Origin: Cutibacterium equinum
Lineage (GTDB): Bacteria; Actinomycetota; Actinomycetes; Propionibacteriales; Propionibacteriaceae
DNA length: 64,000 nt
Assembly (NCBI RefSeq): GCF_028021195.1
Contig: NZ_CP115668.1
Coordinates: 62,001-126,000, forward strand
Direction: 5' to 3'
The position numbers and the translations under genes were made by a program. Under the pieces are notes generated by a model that saw nothing but the letters and a program-made list of their open reading frames with translations, made no database searches and was not told the DNA's origin. Position 1 is the first letter of the stretch; the number at the start of each line of letters is the position of its first letter. Positions 1-8,743 of the stretch are shown here, one piece after another.

Positions 1-434
1 AGGGAGCTCGCGACGAAGTTGACTCCGCTGCGCTGGCTGGGGCCCAGGCCCTCGCTGACACCGCCAAGACCCCGGAGACGAAGGCTGCCGCCAAGAAGGC
101 CAAGGCAGATCTCGAGCACTTAATGCGCGACAACACCCTCAAGTTGGCGACCCAGCTCGAGGAGGCCACCGGGCTGGAGTCGCGAGTGTCGATTCTGGGG
201 TACGTGCAGCGTGGCGGTATCCCCTGCGCCCACGATCGGCTGTTTGCCACTCGCATGGGAACCGTGGGTGCCAAGCTCGTCGACGACGGCGAGTTCGGCG
301 TCATGGTGGCTTCCCAAGGTGGAGAGACGACGACGGTGCCGCTCAAGGATGTCGGCGGCAAGGTGAGGTATGTGCCCTCCGACCATCCGTGGGTGAAGGC
401 TGCTCGCGACGTCGGCACGAGCCTCGGCGATTGA
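1..434 (+). CDS. pfkA: 6-phosphofructokinase, C-terminal part (5' end outside window)
   Basis: The reading frame is open from the window start (first whole codon at 3) to TGA at 432-434. The segment from about 175 on reads [20 protein letters not shown] followed by ATRMG and FGVMVA. This is the conserved C-terminal substrate-binding part of group A phosphofructokinases, which phosphorylate fructose-6-phosphate in glycolysis. Just before it, about positions 40-120 encode an Ala/Lys/Glu-rich stretch that looks like an insertion relative to compact bacterial PfkA. Longer PFKs, including the PPi-dependent enzymes of propionibacteria, carry insertions of this kind. The phosphoryl donor (ATP or PPi) cannot be decided because the donor-site residues lie outside the window. 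The gene converges with the regulator at 475 across a hairpin terminator. Confidence 0.9.
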   Translation, partial: GARDEVDSAALAGAQALADTAKTPETKAAAKKAKADLEHLMRDNTLKLATQLEEATGLESRVSILGYVQRGGIPCAHDRLFATRMGTVGAKLVDDGEFGVMVASQGGETTTVPLKDVGGKVRYVPSDHPWVKAARDVGTSLGD

Positions 435-442
435 GAGTGTCA

Positions 443-462
443 CCCCTGGCCTGGGCCAGGGG
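443..462. terminator. Hairpin between convergent pfkA and regulator gene
   Basis: CCCCTGGC (443-450) and GCCAGGGG (455-462) form a perfect 8 bp stem with a CTGG loop, 8 bases after the pfkA stop. No T-tract follows on either strand. It sits exactly between two convergent genes, so a bidirectional terminator is the simplest reading. Confidence 0.6.
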
Positions 463-474
463 CGTGCGTGTCGC

Positions 475-1047
475 TCAGGCAGCGGTGTGGACGACGCACC
501 GCTGCCCAGGGTTGGCGTCAATGGCTGCCGACTTGCCTGTCACCCCTTCGACAACCCCGCAGTGCAGGGCACAGACCACCTGTGGGTGATCGCGGGCCAG
601 GTCAAGGAAGGGGCAGTGGCGCAGCACGATTCCGTCCTTGTCGGGGGCGGGGGAGAAACCCATGTCCTCCAGGACGGAGATGAGGTCTGTCCTACGGCGA
701 CGACCCCAGCGCTGACCAATGCGCGTGGCTGTCGCAGCGGGATCGTCGCTGGCGGCAACCTCCTCGACGAGCATCTGGGCCAGTAGCCGGTAGGCCCGTG
801 GCCCCTCGTTGGTGACGAGGGTGAAGACGGTGTGTGGCCGGCCTCGAGTGGCCCGGTGTCCGCGGGTGGTCTCCACTCGTCCCTGCTCGACGAGACGATC
901 GAGGTGGAAACGTGCCGTCGAGGGGTGAATCCCCATGTCAGCGGCGATCTGCGCGCTGGTGGCAGAGCCGCCGCGTCTCTGCAGGGCGTCGGCGACCTCG
1001 TCAATCCTCTTCTCAGACCCCGGGTCGACCAGGCTGGTGCCACTCAT
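475..1047 (-). CDS. HTH transcriptional regulator with four-cysteine C-terminal domain (COG2345/SufR-like)
   Basis: A 190-residue protein. Residues about 15-75 form a winged helix (TSAQIAADMGIHPSTARFHL recognition region). The C-terminal third carries four cysteines at 145, 159, 163 and 184 (HCPFLDLA, VVCALHC, QRCVVH). This resembles the cluster-ligand layout of SufR-type regulators, which sense [Fe-S] status, oxygen or NO. The start ATG overlaps the stop of the nitrite reductase fusion by 4 bases (ATGA), so it is the last gene of that operon and a likely autoregulator of it. A palindrome 5' of the operon (4937-4964) is a candidate target. Family membership is fairly safe. The bound cofactor and the signal are inference. 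Confidence 0.8.
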   Translation of the reverse strand: MSGTSLVDPGSEKRIDEVADALQRRGGSATSAQIAADMGIHPSTARFHLDRLVEQGRVETTRGHRATRGRPHTVFTLVTNEGPRAYRLLAQMLVEEVAASDDPAATATRIGQRWGRRRRTDLISVLEDMGFSPAPDKDGIVLRHCPFLDLARDHPQVVCALHCGVVEGVTGKSAAIDANPGQRCVVHTAA

Positions 1048-3794
1048 GACGTCACCTCGATGATCCCCTTGGCGCCACGCTCCATCTCCACGAAGGAGTG
1101 GTTGACGAAGGTGTAGCGGCCCGGCTCCTCGAAGACCATCTCGACGAAACCCCCTTGGGCGCTGGACAGGTCAAGGGCCTGGCAGCCCCCGCCCTCCGGA
1201 TTGCCACGCTTGAGGGTGTAGGCCCCCTCCTTGAAGACGGTATCGAACTGGGTTCCGACGACGTGGAAGGAACACCCGCGGCTCGGGCCCGCGGCCAGCA
1301 CCCAGATGCGCACCCGCTCTCCAACCTTGGCCTTGAGCGGCTCGAAGACGTACTGGTTGGCGTGACCGTTGAACATCGTCAGGTCCGGGGTTTCGTTGGC
1401 GATCTTGGCCATGTTGACCTCGGCCCCGTTGCGCTCGTCGAGGTAGGTCTCCGACTGCACCAGGTAGTACTCGCGATCGGCGCGCGGCAGGTCGTGCGGG
1501 GGCACGATGACGGCGCCGAACATGCCCGCAGCGATGTGGGCTGACATCGGCATGGTGGAGCAGTGGTAGAGCCACATCCCGGCGCGAGGCAGGGTGAAGG
1601 TGTAATCCAGTTCCTGGCCCGGGGCGATGGTGCGCATCACCTCGTTGGGGGAGACGGTCCCGGCGTGGAAGTCGAGGGAGTGACCCATCGTCCCCTTGTT
1701 GACCAGGTGTACCCGCATCTGGTCGCCAATTCGGGCGTGGATGACCGGGCCCATGTAGCGGCCGTTGTAGGTCATCGCGTCGATCGTGGTGTCCGGGGCG
1801 ATCTCCTGCACGGATTCCTCGACGGTCAGGGTCATCGCGTGGACGCGCCCGGCAAGTAGTGGGGGGACGACGGCGTCGCGGGTTGTCAACCCCTTGCCGG
1901 GGGCCTTCGTGAGGTCGATCTTGCGGCGAGGATCGGCCGAACCTGCCTGGTCGTCGTGCCCGCCGGCTGCTGAAGCCCCATTGACCTGGACCTGCAGCAC
2001 CATGCCCATCGACTTGTGGCCGACGATGGTGCACCAGCCCTCGAGCGGGCCGGTGATGACTCCGGCCTTGACGGTGGCGTGGTCTCCGGGTTCCAGGCGT
2101 GGCGAGTGAGCACCGTTGGCGAACTGCAGATCGTGGACCTGGTTGGGGTCCTTGTTGGTGATCTCGACGACGAGCTCGTCACCAGCCGGGACGCTGATGG
2201 TGCTCGGGTGGTATTTCATGGCCTCGGCGGTCACGCTGACCGTCGTGGTGTGGCCGGTGGGGGAAACCTGTCCGACCCCTGATGCCGGGTTGTTGGCGTC
2301 CAGACGGTGGCCGACGGCAGTGGCCGTCAGGGCGGTGGCCACACCCGCGCAGGCCCCGACGAAGGAGCGTCGGTTGGTCGGAGCGGTCGGAGCCGGGTCG
2401 ACGGTCTTGGTGGTGGTGCCGGCGACGGCCGAACGGTCCGGGGTCTGGGCGGTTGCCGGCTGTGGAGTAGCGGAAACGGCTGGCTTGTCTGACGTCGCTT
2501 CAGGGGACTGGCCTTGGTCGGCAGCAGCCTTCTGAGCCGCCATCTGGCGTGCCTTCTCCTTGAGCATGGGAACACCGGTGTGCACCATCGCTGCGGTGGC
2601 CGGCAGGAAGCTGGCCAGCCCGACGACCGCCATCGCGATGCCGATGCGATGAGTCCAGGTGCCGATGGCCAGCACCCACAGCAGGAGGCCAGCGTTGGTG
2701 ATGGTGGCCCGTAGCGACCCGAAGGCGTGCATCTTGGCATTGGTGGCTCGGACGATCTTCGGTCCGCCGCCCATGACCATCGGCATGAGGTAGCTCATGG
2801 CGCCGATGAGGAGCTGGAGCAGGAAACCGACGACCACCGGCACCGAGAGGGTGAAGATGTCGTCAGCCAGCAGCCCGGTGCCCTTGGAGGCCAGCTTCCA
2901 GGCCAGCCAGACCAGCCACACGAGCATCCAGCAGATGGCCGCGCCCATGGTGAATCCGGGGAAGTCTCGCGGCGGCTTGCTGACAGCACAGGCGACGAGG
3001 TCTCCCAGCACGAGGCATATACCGACGATGTAGGTCGTCACACCGACCGCGGCCAGCCACCACAGTCCGCACAGGGCACCCACGATGGTGACGGCGACCG
3101 CGGCGATCATGACGTACAGGGAGTACCTTCCGTGGCGATCCTGGGCGGGCTGCATCGTGGTGCGCAGCACGGTCGGCCACAAGGTGATGAGGGTGCCGAC
3201 GACGGTCAGACCGACGAATCCGAGCAGGTTGAGGGCCTGATGGGCGACGAGCAGACGAGCCCGCCACGGCTCGACGGGGGAAAAGGCCATGATCGCGCCG
3301 AGGGTTGCTCCCAGCGGCAGCAGGCAGGCGGCCGCGCAGTAAAACCTCACCGTCGAGTCGAAACGGCCGGGCAGAGCGTGGCGAACCTGGTGGGCCAGGG
3401 CGAAGGCGTACCAGGTGAGCATCGACCCGACGACGACGGCCCCCGCGACGGTCACCCACGGCCAGGCTGCCACCATGCCGATACACGTGACGACGATCCC
3501 TGCCGTGAGGAGTCGAATACGCAGAACCTGACGGTTGCGATCGGCCTCGGTGAGGTGGTTGTGCAGGATCGCCTCGGTGAAGTACTGCCCCCACACCATG
3601 ATCGAGGTCGTCGCGACACCGAGGGTGACCATGTGCACCAGCAGCCAGCGGGACTGTGGAATCCATGGGCTCACGATGGCCACGATGAGCAGGGCGGCCA
3701 GCCACCCGGAGACCGGACGGGACGCTTTGCGGTGCCAGCTGCGCTTATTTGTGTCTGGCTTGCGGCCGACTGGCGCGGACGTGATCTCAGGCAT
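1044..3794 (-). CDS. nirK: Membrane-anchored copper nitrite reductase fusion (polytopic domain + cupredoxin + CuNIR)
   Basis: 916 residues in three parts. Residues about 30-405 are polytopic membrane helices resembling NnrS/heme-copper-oxidase-like proteins. After a Pro/Ala/Thr linker comes a twin-arginine-like RRSFVG at 475-480 with a further hydrophobic segment. Residues about 515-606 are a cupredoxin with type 1 copper ligands H554, C588, H593 and M598 (or M596). Residues about 640-916 are a two-domain copper nitrite reductase. Its type 1 site is H705, C745, H753 and M758; its type 2 ligands are H710, H744 and H899; D708 and H844 match the catalytic Asp/His pair. It should reduce nitrite to NO on the outer face, with the cupredoxin as a tethered electron donor. 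GAGGAGG precedes the ATG. The gene overlaps the upstream NnrS-like gene by 8 bases. CuNIR identity is confident; electron flow from the membrane domain is inference. Confidence 0.88.
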   Translation of the reverse strand: MPEITSAPVGRKPDTNKRSWHRKASRPVSGWLAALLIVAIVSPWIPQSRWLLVHMVTLGVATTSIMVWGQYFTEAILHNHLTEADRNRQVLRIRLLTAGIVVTCIGMVAAWPWVTVAGAVVVGSMLTWYAFALAHQVRHALPGRFDSTVRFYCAAACLLPLGATLGAIMAFSPVEPWRARLLVAHQALNLLGFVGLTVVGTLITLWPTVLRTTMQPAQDRHGRYSLYVMIAAVAVTIVGALCGLWWLAAVGVTTYIVGICLVLGDLVACAVSKPPRDFPGFTMGAAICWMLVWLVWLAWKLASKGTGLLADDIFTLSVPVVVGFLLQLLIGAMSYLMPMVMGGGPKIVRATNAKMHAFGSLRATITNAGLLLWVLAIGTWTHRIGIAMAVVGLASFLPATAAMVHTGVPMLKEKARQMAAQKAAADQGQSPEATSDKPAVSATPQPATAQTPDRSAVAGTTTKTVDPAPTAPTNRRSFVGACAGVATALTATAVGHRLDANNPASGVGQVSPTGHTTTVSVTAEAMKYHPSTISVPAGDELVVEITNKDPNQVHDLQFANGAHSPRLEPGDHATVKAGVITGPLEGWCTIVGHKSMGMVLQVQVNGASAAGGHDDQAGSADPRRKIDLTKAPGKGLTTRDAVVPPLLAGRVHAMTLTVEESVQEIAPDTTIDAMTYNGRYMGPVIHARIGDQMRVHLVNKGTMGHSLDFHAGTVSPNEVMRTIAPGQELDYTFTLPRAGMWLYHCSTMPMSAHIAAGMFGAVIVPPHDLPRADREYYLVQSETYLDERNGAEVNMAKIANETPDLTMFNGHANQYVFEPLKAKVGERVRIWVLAAGPSRGCSFHVVGTQFDTVFKEGAYTLKRGNPEGGGCQALDLSSAQGGFVEMVFEEPGRYTFVNHSFVEMERGAKGIIEVTS

Positions 3795-4923
3795 GGTCCC
3801 TCCTCGTGGGGAGTGCAGCGTGTGGGCTGGCGGCTTTCAGATGTGCCTTGGGTCGGGTACGCGAACGAACATGGGTGGCGACGACGGCCACCAATGTCAG
3901 TAGACTGACGACGTTGACGGCCCCACCAGCCTGTACTGCGGCGGGACGGTCCAAGGCGTCACCGATCCCAATGCGCACCAACAGGGATGACTCGAGCAGG
4001 AAGGCTGGCAGCCAGAACCACGTCGTCCAATCCAGCCGGGTCTTGAGCACGGCGGGCAGGATGATCGGGGCGTGGCCGAGAATCATCCCCATCACGAAGC
4101 CCAGGAACACTGAGTGGACGACGGCGTCGTAGCCGCGCCCGGAGGTCAGCGGCCCGGTCACTGTCCAGATGAGACCAGCCAGACCGAGCCACAGGTAGCC
4201 GATCATGAGGAGCAGGCCGATATAGCCCGCCTGGCCGCCACGTTTCAGCCCGCCACGAGCGACGTCATGACGACACAGCCACCCCGCCAAAGCGACCAGG
4301 GTCAGACCGAGCACCCGGTATCCGATCTGCGGATTGGCAATCGCAACGAGGAGAGCGGCCACGACGGTCAGGCACAGGGCAGGCAGGGCGCGATTGCGGA
4401 TCATCGTCAAGCGGGACAGTTCCAGCCTCTCGCCACAGATCGTCAGGATGAGGTAGCAGGCCAACCATCCGACGACGTCAGGGACGTCAACCCCCGAGGT
4501 GAGCAGGGCGGCGGCACCGGCGGCGCACAAAGCCCCAGCGATCTGGATGACGGTGGCGTCGTCGTGACTGCGCTTCCACAGCGGGACGTAGATGCCCAGC
4601 AGGCCGAGCTGGGCCAGGGTGAGCAAGGCCAGGCCGATCCGGGGCGAAGCGACGGGTACGAGCAGAACGATGACGCCAAGCCCTGAGACCAACGGGACGA
4701 GGTAGGCGGGTTTCTTCCCCACTGCCACCGCCCGTTCCAGGCAGATGACGGTGCCGACGAAGCCAAGGACCATGAGCGGCCCATGCCAGTCCGACAGTCG
4801 CGACGACATCACCGGGGACCAGACGCCAAGGAGCAGCAAAGCGCCGTCAAGGCCGGCCAGGAGAGAGACTCCGGCCCCGACCATGAGCCAGGCGCGGCGC
4901 GATCCGGCGGAGGAAGGAGGCAC
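3787..4923 (-). CDS. NnrS-like polytopic membrane protein
   Basis: A 378-residue protein with roughly 10-12 hydrophobic helices. HGPLMVLGFVGTVICLERAV at about residues 43-62 and GHAPIILPAVL near residue 285 resemble motifs of NnrS/heme-copper membrane proteins found beside nitric oxide and nitrite metabolism genes. GTG start at 4923, with AAGGA about 8 bases upstream. It is the first gene of the operon with the nitrite reductase fusion (8 nt overlap) and the HTH regulator. A role in tolerance of NO made by the reductase, or in maturing its copper/heme centres, fits the context but is not shown by the sequence. Confidence 0.7.
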   Translation of the reverse strand: MPPSSAGSRRAWLMVGAGVSLLAGLDGALLLLGVWSPVMSSRLSDWHGPLMVLGFVGTVICLERAVAVGKKPAYLVPLVSGLGVIVLLVPVASPRIGLALLTLAQLGLLGIYVPLWKRSHDDATVIQIAGALCAAGAAALLTSGVDVPDVVGWLACYLILTICGERLELSRLTMIRNRALPALCLTVVAALLVAIANPQIGYRVLGLTLVALAGWLCRHDVARGGLKRGGQAGYIGLLLMIGYLWLGLAGLIWTVTGPLTSGRGYDAVVHSVFLGFVMGMILGHAPIILPAVLKTRLDWTTWFWLPAFLLESSLLVRIGIGDALDRPAAVQAGGAVNVVSLLTLVAVVATHVRSRTRPKAHLKAASPHAALPTRRDHA

Positions 4924-4936
4924 GGGCAGTCCTTTT

Positions 4937-4964
4937 CGATGAGTTATTCCTCAAAATATCATCG
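4937..4964 (-). promoter_or_regulatory. Palindrome upstream of nitrite reductase operon
   Basis: CGATGA (4937-4942) and TCATCG (4959-4964) are perfect inverted arms around an AT-rich 16 bp centre (ATT and AAT half-sites), an obvious AT island in GC-rich DNA. It ends 14 bases before the GTG start of the NnrS-like gene, where a -10 or leader would lie. It could be an operator for the HTH regulator encoded by the same operon. Confidence 0.4.
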
Positions 4965-5059
4965 TCGCGCGGACTCCCCCCCACCCGGCCCCTGCCATCA
5001 CGGTTACCTTCTGTGGTCTTGGCTGACGGCACGGGCGGGGTGTATTGGACCTCGGAGGT

Positions 5060-5341
5060 TTAGACGACTTTCACCGGGTGATCGGGGTGGTTGTCGAGCC
5101 ATCCCTTGATGAAGGCGCAGTCTGGGCGCACCGGCAGGTCCTGGGAAGCAATGTCGTCGAGGGCGAATTGGGCCAGGTCACTGCCGACCCCCTTGCCGCC
5201 GAAGGCGTCGAAAACCTCAGTGTGAGGCATGACGACGACGTCCCCCTCGCGCCGAAACTCGGTGAATCCGGCGAGCTCGCCGTCGACATGAGCCTCGTAG
5301 CGTGACTGCTGGTCGTTCTTGGTGACTGTGGTGTCGCTCAT
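5060..5341 (-). CDS. Small GNAT-family N-acetyltransferase (YidJ type)
   Basis: About 93 residues from the ATG at 5341. An upstream TTG at 5359 would add 6 residues and is less likely. The protein has the compact single-domain GNAT pattern: a beta-strand with [21 protein letters not shown], then [17 protein letters not shown], which is the acetyl-CoA pyrophosphate loop (G-x-G-x-G/S), then a C-terminal [14 protein letters not shown]. Members of this family are short and their substrates are generally unknown. It lies alone between the divergent catalase and the nitrite reductase operon. Confidence 0.8.
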   Translation of the reverse strand: MSDTTVTKNDQQSRYEAHVDGELAGFTEFRREGDVVVMPHTEVFDAFGGKGVGSDLAQFALDDIASQDLPVRPDCAFIKGWLDNHPDHPVKVV

Positions 5342-5477
5342 GCCCCCATTGTCGGTCAATTGTGGCCCGCTTCCAGGTTGTTCGCAGGCCTTTCGCCGAT
5401 GGCGTCATCTCCTTGGAAGTGAACCGTGTCACGAGAGACTGTGGAAGACAGCACTCAACGAATATGGAGGAGTCGTC

Positions 5478-6929
5478 ATGCCCATCGATCCCAGCAAGCC
5501 GTCGACCACCACGAATGGTTCTCCCGCACCCAGCGACGAATACTCCCTGACCGTCGGTGCTGACGGCCCGGTGGTGCTGCACGACGCCCACCTGGTTGAC
5601 ACCCTGGCCCACTTCAACCGCGAGAACATCCCCGAGCGCAAGCCGCACGCCAAGGGATCGGGCGCCTTCGGGCACCTCGAGATCACCGCTGACGTCTCGG
5701 AGTACACCAAGGCCGACTTCCTGCAGAAGGGCCGCGAGACCCCGATGCTGGCCCGTTTCTCCACGGTTGCCGGTGAGCTCGGCAGCCCCGACACCTGGCG
5801 CGACGTCCGTGGATTCTCGCTGAAGTTCTACACCAACGAAGGCAACTTCGACATGGTGGGCAACAACACCCCGGTGTTCTTCATGCGCGACCCGATGAAG
5901 TTCCCGCACTTCATCCGCTCCCAGAAGCGGCTGCCGAACTCCGGCCTGCGCAGCCCCAACATGATGTACGACTTCTGGAGTCTCTCCCCGGAGTCGGCCC
6001 ACCAGGTCGCCTATCTCATGGGGCCGCGAGGTATTCCGCTCAGCTACCGCACCATGAACGGCTACTCCTCGCACACCTACTCGTGGGTGAACGCTGAGGG
6101 CGAGATCACCTGGGTGAAGTACCACTTCATCAGCGACCAGGGTGTGCACAACATGACCGCCGACCAGGCCAAGGCCATTGTTGGCGACCACCCGGACATC
6201 CACCGCGAGGATCTGTTCAATCACATTGCTGACGGCGACTACCCGTCCTGGACTGTCAAGGTGCAGCTCATGCCCTATGACGACGCCAAGGACTACCGCT
6301 TCAACCCCTTTGACATCACCAAGGTGTGGCCGCACAAGGACTACCCGCTGCACACCATCGGCACGTTCACCCTGGACCGCAACCCGGAGAACTTCTTCGC
6401 CCAGATCGAGCAGGCGGCCTTCTCCCCGTCCAACACCGTCGAGGGCACCGGTCTGTCCCCCGACCGTATGCTCATGGGCCGCGTCTTCGCCTACAACGAC
6501 GCCGCCCGCAACCGCCTGGGCGTCAACTACGACCAGTTGCCGGTGAATCGTCCGACCGTCGCGACGAATCAGTACACCTTCGACGGTCAGATGGCCTACG
6601 AGCATGCCGGGTCGGCCCCGACCTACGCCCCGAACTCCTACGGTCGCGATTACACCACCGGCCACCGAGCCGGGTCGGAGACTGCGTGGGAGGCTGATGG
6701 CGAGCTCGTTCGCGCCGCCCAGACCCTCCACTCCGAGGATGACGACTTCGGCCAGGCCCACACCCTGGTCCACGACGTCTTCTCCGATGCGCAGCGCGAC
6801 GAGCTGGTGGAGACCCTCGTCGACCTGCTGACCAACTTCGACATGGAGGAGCCGGTCATCGGCAACACCCTGACCTACTGGCGCAACATCGACGCCGGTG
6901 TGGCAGACAAGGTCGAGTCCTCGATGTGA
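5478..6929 (+). CDS. katA: Monofunctional heme catalase
   Basis: A 483-residue small-subunit (clade 3-like) catalase that disproportionates hydrogen peroxide. The distal histidine lies in [15 protein letters not shown] and the asparagine region in [34 protein letters not shown] is the conserved heme-pocket segment. The proximal tyrosine lies in [15 protein letters not shown] longer open frame exists upstream, but the ATG at 5478 has an ideal GGAGGAG (5466-5472) and gives the standard catalase N-terminus, so it is chosen. It is monocistronic and ends at the hairpin at 6950. Peroxide defence fits the adjacent nitrite/NO module. Confidence 0.96.
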   Translation: MPIDPSKPSTTTNGSPAPSDEYSLTVGADGPVVLHDAHLVDTLAHFNRENIPERKPHAKGSGAFGHLEITADVSEYTKADFLQKGRETPMLARFSTVAGELGSPDTWRDVRGFSLKFYTNEGNFDMVGNNTPVFFMRDPMKFPHFIRSQKRLPNSGLRSPNMMYDFWSLSPESAHQVAYLMGPRGIPLSYRTMNGYSSHTYSWVNAEGEITWVKYHFISDQGVHNMTADQAKAIVGDHPDIHREDLFNHIADGDYPSWTVKVQLMPYDDAKDYRFNPFDITKVWPHKDYPLHTIGTFTLDRNPENFFAQIEQAAFSPSNTVEGTGLSPDRMLMGRVFAYNDAARNRLGVNYDQLPVNRPTVATNQYTFDGQMAYEHAGSAPTYAPNSYGRDYTTGHRAGSETAWEADGELVRAAQTLHSEDDDFGQAHTLVHDVFSDAQRDELVETLVDLLTNFDMEEPVIGNTLTYWRNIDAGVADKVESSM

Positions 6930-6949
6930 TGGCGCTGTAACTGGCTGAT

Positions 6950-6981
6950 GGCCCCTGGGGAATCACCGTTCCCCAGGGGCC
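6950..6981. terminator. Bidirectional hairpin between catalase and the B12 operon end
   Basis: GGCCCCTGGGGAA (6950-6962) and TTCCCCAGGGGCC (6969-6981) form a perfect 13 bp stem with a 6 nt loop. It lies between the catalase stop and the stop of the last gene of the minus-strand operon, so it probably terminates both transcripts. No T-run follows. Confidence 0.75.
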
Positions 6982-6997
6982 ACCGTGTCATGAGCCC

Positions 6998-8743
6998 TCA
7001 GCGCTGGTTCGACCACACCTGCCACAGCCGGGAGAAGGGGCCATCCCCGTGGCGCAGCTGTTCGACAGGCCCGACCTCGATGATCCGGCCGTCCTCCATG
7101 ACCGCGATCTCGTCAGCCATGGCCACCTGGGACAGCCGGTGAGCGACGACCAGGGCGGTGCGTCCCTTGACGACCTCGAGGGCGGCCCGGTCGAGGGAAG
7201 CCGCTCCCGAGGTTCCAGCCTCCGCCGTCGCCTCGTCCAGGATGATGACCGGGGGATCGGCCAGCAAGGCTCGTGCCAACGCGACCTGTTGGGCCTGGGC
7301 CGGGGAGAGCCGAGTTCCCAATCGTCCCACCACCGTGTCGACACCATCAGGCAATGCCCCAACCCAGTCGGCACCAACCTGCTCCAGAGCCGCCACGACG
7401 GCCTGGCGAACCTGGTCCTCGGACCAGTTCTCAGCAGTGGCCGGCAACCCGAGGGCCACGTCGTCGAGAAGGCTGCCCGAGAAGGTGTGGATCTCCTGGC
7501 TGATGAGCACGGTTCGAGCCCTGCCGGGCGACATGACGACCTGGCCAGACCGAGGTTCCAACAGCCCCGCCACCAGCGCTGCGACGGTTGACTTGCCAGC
7601 ACCGGACTGCCCGACGAGAACCATGGTGTGACCGGCAGGAATGTCCAGGCTCACCTCGCGAACGACGTCCGGACCGTCCTGGTAGCCGAAACTCAGCCGG
7701 TCCACGTGCACCGAGGTCGGGCCGTGGTGTGTGTATTCGATGGCAGCCGGTTCCTCGTGGCGGGCGTGAATGACGCCGATCACTCGCTGCAGACACACCC
7801 AGGCGGCTTGCAGGTTGTTGAGGAACATCAGCAGGAACCGCACCGGGGAGAACAGTCTCAGCAGCACCAGGATTGCCGTCGCCGCAGCGCCGACACTCAG
7901 CCGGTCTCCGGTGACGAGGAGATACCCCGTCCAGGAGACGCCAATGGTGGCCACGGCCTCCCCGGCCAGCAGGCGGACGACCAAGGTGTTCCCGAGGAAC
8001 CGCCCACGCAGGTTCCAACGGATCGCCTGCCAAGACCCGGCCGCCACCGTGCGCGTGCGCAGGTTCTCCAGCCCGAAGGCCCGCACCACGTCAAGGCCGT
8101 GGATGGTGGAGAGAATGTGCTGGGACTGGGTCGTCGAAGCCCGCCTCTCAGCACGGTAAACGGGCGGAGCAGTGCGCAGGAACTCCCGGATCGCCAAGCC
8201 GTAGAGCACGGCAGCCAGAAGTACCGGGATGAAGAAGGCCGGGTGCAGGCTGGCCAGCGCGCCCACTGACACGATCACCATGATCATGGTGTTGACCAGG
8301 CGTGGGAGGGCACCATTGGCGGCGTCGCGCACTGCGGTGACGTCGTCGGAGGCGCGTGAGACGAGGTCAGCCGTCCCAGCCCTCTCCACTCGTTGCTGGT
8401 CGAGCCCCAGACCGGATTCGATCATCGCCTCCCGCAACCGGGTGACGATGGTGGTGAAGAAGGACGGTGTCAGGGTCTGGGCGGCACCATTGCAGATACC
8501 CGACCCGATGACCGCTGCCGCCATGACGAGGGCCGGGGTGAGCAGGGACGAGGGCGGACGATGGGCCCGGGCAGCGTCGATGATCCATCCGGTCGCCATC
8601 GGCACGGCCAGGTCCAACAGAGCAGCCGCCGTGGTGACCACGACTGCGCCGATGAAGTACCCGCGCACACCACGTGACGCCCGGTGGACCTCCTGGCGAA
8701 CCTGAGCGGCAGTGGCAAGTGGGAGCCAACGAGGGGTGCTCAT
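6998..8743 (-). CDS. Half-ABC exporter, catalytically competent subunit of a heterodimer
   Basis: A 581-residue fused transmembrane/ATPase half transporter. Residues about 28-320 hold six membrane helices. The ATPase domain has a canonical Walker A GQSGAGKST (378-386) and Walker B VIILDE with catalytic E504. Its signature motif is degenerate: LSPAQ (479-483) instead of LSGGQ. Its partner at 8740 has the mirror-image defects, so the pair should form one working composite ATP site. The ATG overlaps the partner's stop by 4 bases (ATGA). It is the last gene of the B12-riboswitch operon. Export of the product or intermediate made by the upstream rSAM and chelatase genes is an inference from position. 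Confidence 0.85.
   Translation of the reverse strand: MSTPRWLPLATAAQVRQEVHRASRGVRGYFIGAVVVTTAAALLDLAVPMATGWIIDAARAHRPPSSLLTPALVMAAAVIGSGICNGAAQTLTPSFFTTIVTRLREAMIESGLGLDQQRVERAGTADLVSRASDDVTAVRDAANGALPRLVNTMIMVIVSVGALASLHPAFFIPVLLAAVLYGLAIREFLRTAPPVYRAERRASTTQSQHILSTIHGLDVVRAFGLENLRTRTVAAGSWQAIRWNLRGRFLGNTLVVRLLAGEAVATIGVSWTGYLLVTGDRLSVGAAATAILVLLRLFSPVRFLLMFLNNLQAAWVCLQRVIGVIHARHEEPAAIEYTHHGPTSVHVDRLSFGYQDGPDVVREVSLDIPAGHTMVLVGQSGAGKSTVAALVAGLLEPRSGQVVMSPGRARTVLISQEIHTFSGSLLDDVALGLPATAENWSEDQVRQAVVAALEQVGADWVGALPDGVDTVVGRLGTRLSPAQAQQVALARALLADPPVIILDEATAEAGTSGAASLDRAALEVVKGRTALVVAHRLSQVAMADEIAVMEDGRIIEVGPVEQLRHGDGPFSRLWQVWSNQR

Noticed and set aside
2727-3908. Long open frame opposite the nitrite reductase fusion
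   Set aside because: Composition (His/Asp/Gly/Arg-rich) is that of an antisense frame of a membrane protein gene; no motifs.
5217-6773. Open frame of 518 codons antisense to catalase
   Set aside because: The catalase frame has complete active-site motifs and a ribosome binding site; the antisense frame has neither.
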